From assembly GCA_016209635.1 (NCBI GenBank), contig JACQWC010000129.1:1-41551 (forward strand): a DNA stretch of 41,551 nucleotides, read 5' to 3'. Shown piece by piece: positions 38,946 to 41,551 of this stretch. The position numbers and the translations under genes were made by a program. Every line of letters begins with the position of its first letter. Positions within the stretch are counted from its first letter, which is position 1. The notes beneath the pieces are model-generated. The model was not told where the DNA came from, made no database searches, and saw nothing but the letters and a program-made list of their open reading frames with translations. Origin of the DNA: Candidatus Rokuibacteriota bacterium. Its GTDB lineage: Bacteria > Methylomirabilota > Methylomirabilia > Rokubacteriales > CSP1-6.

Positions 38946-40550
38946 CTAGCCGGCCGCCCGGGTGGACGACTGGGCTGGCGCAGCCGGCGCCGCCGGGGCG
39001 TAGAAGGACGATTCGCCGATCCCGCGCAGGCAGTCGCGCGTGAACTGGATCAGGTGGTGGCTCACGACGGCGACGTGGAGCAGCGGCTCGATCCGCCCCG
39101 CGCGGAGCGCCGGCCACGCCAGGCGCCAGAAGGTCCGCCGGTAGTCGCCGCGGATGCCGATGCGCCAGATCACGCGTCCCAGCATCCCGAAGCCCATGAG
39201 CACGTTCCGCCACGAGGCGCGCTGGGGGCTCGTCGGGTACGGGAGGCGGTTCGAGAAGGTCTGGGCGACGTTGTAGGCGAACCGGTCGTACAGCGCGTCG
39301 GGCTCGTAGGCCACGGTGATGCACTTCCGCCACGTCGCGAGCACGGTCTCGTACGGGAGCTTGAAGACGATGTTCGACTCCTGCTCCCCGTCCGGCAGGA
39401 GGCGCCCCTCGGCCTCGAGCCGGCGCCAGAGGGGCGTCTTGGGCAGCGCGTACAGGATGTTGATCGTGAGCACGGGGATTTGCGAGGCACGGATGAAGGC
39501 GATGATGTGGTCGGCCGTGTCGGGACCGTCCGTGTCGAGCCCCACGATGATCCCGGAGACGACCTCCATCCCGTGGGCGTTGATGCGCCGTACCGCCTCG
39601 AGCAACGGCATGCGGAGGTTCTGGTCCTTGGACATGAAGTGGAGCGCGTGCGGCTCCGGCGTCTCGATCCCGCAGAAGACGGTGATGAAGCCCGCCTCGC
39701 GCATCATCGCGAGGATCCGCTCGTTCTTCGCGATGTTCAGCGTCGCCTCGCAGGCGAAGCGCAGCGGATACCGGCGCTCGACCTGCCAGGCGATGAGGTG
39801 CCCGAGCAGGTCGACGGTCGCCTTCTGGTTCCCGATGAAGTTGTCGTCGACGAAGTAGACGGATGTCGCGCCGCCCGCGGCGATTTGCTCCAGCTCCGCG
39901 AGCACCTGCGCGGGCGTCTTGAGCCGGGGGTTCCGGCCGTAGAGCGCCGGGATGTCGCAGAACTCGCAGGTGTACGGGCACCCGCTCGAGAACTGGATGC
40001 TCGCGATGAAGTACTCGCGGATCCCGATCAGGTGGTATGCGGGCGGCGGGAAGTCGCCGAGCGGGAGCCGCTCACGCGTCTCGAACCGGAGCTGCCGGGA
40101 GGGCCGCCCGCGATGGGTGTCGAGGTACTCGACGATCCGGTCGGTCGCGTCGCCCAGCTCGCCGAGGTGGAGCATATCGGCGTCGGGATAGTACTCGGGG
40201 CAGCCCGACACCGACGGGCCGCCGAGGACGACGGGCTTCCCCCACGCGTGCGCGCGCCGGATGATGTCGTTGATCTGCGCGCGCTGGATGTGCATGCCGG
40301 ACGCGAGCACCGCGTCGGCCCAGCGGAAGTCCGCGTCCCGGGCGGGCCCGGCGCTCTCGTCGATGAACCGGATCTCCCAGGAGGGGGGGAGGTAGTTCGC
40401 GATCACCAGGAGCCCCTGCGGAGGCATGAACGCGCGGACCCGACGGCCGAAGAGCGGGTACGAATGCTGGAAGGTGCCGAAGGACGGCGCGTACCGCGGG
40501 AACACGCACAGGACGCGTCGGGGATTCGCCGGGGCGTAAGGGGTGCGCAT
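38946..40550 (-). CDS. B12-binding radical SAM protein, HpnP-like (DUF4070)
   Basis: A 534-residue B12-dependent radical SAM protein. N-terminal cobalamin-binding domain VLCVFPRYAPSFGTFQHSYPLFG, FMPPQGLLVIANYLP, SGMHIQRAQINDIIRRAH, VLGGPSVSG and HLGELGDATDRI. The SAM cluster is CPYTCEFC (CX3CX2C) near residue 190 in FSSGCPYTCEFCDIPALYGR; then VYFVDDNFIGN and ESNIVFKLPYE. This set of motifs is that of HpnP, the hopanoid C-2 methylase. Closely related paralogues exist and no other hopanoid gene is in the window, so the methylase role is probable but not proved. Confidence 0.7.
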   Translation of the reverse strand: MRTPYAPANPRRVLCVFPRYAPSFGTFQHSYPLFGRRVRAFMPPQGLLVIANYLPPSWEIRFIDESAGPARDADFRWADAVLASGMHIQRAQINDIIRRAHAWGKPVVLGGPSVSGCPEYYPDADMLHLGELGDATDRIVEYLDTHRGRPSRQLRFETRERLPLGDFPPPAYHLIGIREYFIASIQFSSGCPYTCEFCDIPALYGRNPRLKTPAQVLAELEQIAAGGATSVYFVDDNFIGNQKATVDLLGHLIAWQVERRYPLRFACEATLNIAKNERILAMMREAGFITVFCGIETPEPHALHFMSKDQNLRMPLLEAVRRINAHGMEVVSGIIVGLDTDGPDTADHIIAFIRASQIPVLTINILYALPKTPLWRRLEAEGRLLPDGEQESNIVFKLPYETVLATWRKCITVAYEPDALYDRFAYNVAQTFSNRLPYPTSPQRASWRNVLMGFGMLGRVIWRIGIRGDYRRTFWRLAWPALRAGRIEPLLHVAVVSHHLIQFTRDCLRGIGESSFYAPAAPAAPAQSSTRAAG

Positions 40551-40619
40551 GGCGCCGCCGCAAGCATAGCGTATTCGGCGGGCGTGCGCCGTGGCCCGCC
40601 GGCCGACGCGCCATTCGGG

Positions 40620-40646
40620 TAGAATGCGGCCCACCGGGAGGACGAC
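40620..40646 (+). promoter_or_regulatory. Promoter and ribosome binding site of the SDR gene
   Basis: TAGAAT at 40620-40625 is a good -10 candidate, and GGGAGG at 40636-40641 lies 5 bp before the ATG. The gap to the divergent radical SAM gene is 96 bp and carries both promoters; on the other strand TATGCT near 40564-40569 is a possible -10. The short distance to the ATG gives a leader of only about 15-20 bases. Confidence 0.45.
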
Positions 40647-41414
40647 ATGACACTCGACATGGTGAAGGCCGTGGTCACGGGCGGCGCCTCGGGGCTCGGC
40701 CGCGCGACCGCGCGGTCCCTCGTCGCCGGCGGCGGCCGCGTCGCGCTGCTCGACCGGCCGGCGTCCGCGGGCGCCGGCGTCGCGAAGGAGCTGGGCGCCA
40801 CGGCCCTCTTCACGCCGGCCGACGTCACGAGCGAGGCGGAGGTCCAGGCCGCGATCCAGACGGCGTGGGAGCGGCTCGGCGGGCTCAACGTGCTCGTGAA
40901 CTGCGCGGGCATCGGGACCGCGATGAAGACGGTCGGCAAGGGGGGCCCGGCGAAGCTCGAGGAGTTCACACGCGTCATCCAGGTGAACCTGATCGGCACG
41001 TTCAACTGCATCCGCCTCGCGGCCGCCCTGATGGCGAAGACCGCGCCCGGAGCGGACGGCGAGCGCGGGGTGATCATCAACACCGCCTCGGTGGCGGCCT
41101 TCGACGGGCAGATCGGGCAGGCCGCGTACTCCGCGTCGAAGGGGGGCATCGTGGGCATGACGCTGCCGGTCGCCCGGGACCTCGCCGAGCTGGGGATCCG
41201 GGTCGTCACCATCGCCCCGGGGATCTTTGACACGCCGCTCCTCGCGACCCTGCCCGAGCCAGTGCGCGTGTCGCTCGGCAAGCAGGTGCCCTTCCCCCAG
41301 CGCCTCGGCCGCCCGGAGGAGTTCGCCGCGCTCGCGACTCACATCATCGAGAACGCGATGCTGAACGGCGAGACCATCCGGCTCGACGGGGCGATCCGCA
41401 TGCAGCCGCGCTAG
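40647..41414 (+). CDS. 3-hydroxyacyl-CoA dehydrogenase type II (SDR, HSD17B10-like)
   Basis: A 255-residue SDR of the type II 3-hydroxyacyl-CoA dehydrogenase subfamily. [13 protein letters not shown] is the cofactor motif; NCAGIG follows; [31 protein letters not shown] holds catalytic Ser, Tyr and Lys; the C-terminus [16 protein letters not shown] is highly typical. It oxidises 3-hydroxyacyl-CoA in fatty acid or amino acid degradation. The TAG at 41412-41414 abuts an IS5-type element. Confidence 0.9.
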   Translation: MTLDMVKAVVTGGASGLGRATARSLVAGGGRVALLDRPASAGAGVAKELGATALFTPADVTSEAEVQAAIQTAWERLGGLNVLVNCAGIGTAMKTVGKGGPAKLEEFTRVIQVNLIGTFNCIRLAAALMAKTAPGADGERGVIINTASVAAFDGQIGQAAYSASKGGIVGMTLPVARDLAELGIRVVTIAPGIFDTPLLATLPEPVRVSLGKQVPFPQRLGRPEEFAALATHIIENAMLNGETIRLDGAIRMQPR

Positions 41415-41551
41415 AAGTCATTTCACAACCCGCCTAAGCACCAGGAGGGCACAGGCGAGGTGAAAGAAGCCTCCATAGGTCGCCAGCAGCCGGTCCCAGC
41501 GGACCGTCAGCCGGCGGAAGTTGCCGAGCCAGCCGATCGTGCGTTCGACGA
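41415..41551 (-). mobile_element. IS5-family element, transposase C-terminus (truncated by window end)
   Basis: On the minus strand a frame enters at the window end and reads 43 residues, VERTIGWLGNFRRLTVRWDRL then LATYGGFFHLACALLVLRRVVK, ending TGA at 41418-41420. This is the conserved C-terminal end of IS5-type DDE transposases (VERTfxWLxxFRRL...GFFHLA). The element continues outside. Its end lies within a few bases of the SDR stop CTAG, which matches the YTAR target sites of the IS5 group. Confidence 0.8.

Noticed and set aside
1..41551. CRISPR array
   Set aside because: No regularly spaced repeats were seen.

Overview
This is a GC-rich (roughly 70%) stretch of bacterial chromosome with short intergenic gaps, many 1-4 bp ATGA/GTGA/TTGA overlaps and frequent GTG starts. 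The mix of a W-dependent aldehyde oxidoreductase set, a 2-oxoacid:ferredoxin oxidoreductase, a UGSC selenoprotein, a hopanoid-methylase-like radical SAM enzyme and an imuA-imuB-dnaE2 cassette suggests a Gram-negative soil or subsurface bacterium, perhaps of the Rokubacteria/Methylomirabilota or Deltaproteobacteria type. That assignment is an inference: there is no rRNA or other phylogenetic marker, and I saw no tRNA.

Layout. 1-1308 (minus): a GntR/FCD regulator leads into korD and a truncated korA. 1408-7652 (minus): one tightly packed operon (3-hydroxyacid dehydrogenase, acetyltransferase, copC, copD, aldo/keto reductase, NUDIX hydrolase, VOC protein). 7734-13333 (minus): GYD protein, four-cluster ferredoxin, FAD subunit, tungsten aldehyde oxidoreductase and an amidohydrolase, resembling the three-subunit AorABC enzyme. 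13405-16314: LLM flavin monooxygenase, 3-hydroxyisobutyrate dehydrogenase-like enzyme, DMT exporter. 16311-17824 (minus): acyl desaturase, small membrane protein and a small possible DNA-binding protein behind AT-rich palindromes. 17936-19720 (minus): a three-gene operon whose middle gene is a selenoprotein with an in-frame UGA followed by a SECIS-like hairpin. 19822-24032 (plus): sugar kinase, pgl, rpiB and zwf, an oxidative pentose phosphate operon. 24064-26884 (minus): lipoprotein, serA, SDR.

27145-30690 looks like the remains of a chromosomal integron. Four small transcription units lie on the minus strand (membrane protein, M23 peptidase, mazEF, periplasmic binding protein). At least two attC-like imperfect palindromes separate them, and two fragments of a broken integron integrase lie at the head of the array, abutting in opposite orientations. 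30992-37526 (minus) is an SOS mutagenesis operon, imuA-imuB-dnaE2; its polymerase carries a 423-residue intein with a LAGLIDADG-type endonuclease at the GFPE/SHA site. 37653-41551 holds a phospholipase D-family protein, an HpnP-like B12 radical SAM enzyme, a type II 3-hydroxyacyl-CoA dehydrogenase and the end of an IS5-type transposase that abuts the dehydrogenase stop codon.

The most notable items are the UGSC selenoprotein with its partner gene, the decayed integron, the DnaE2 intein, and the aldehyde oxidoreductase electron-transfer complex.
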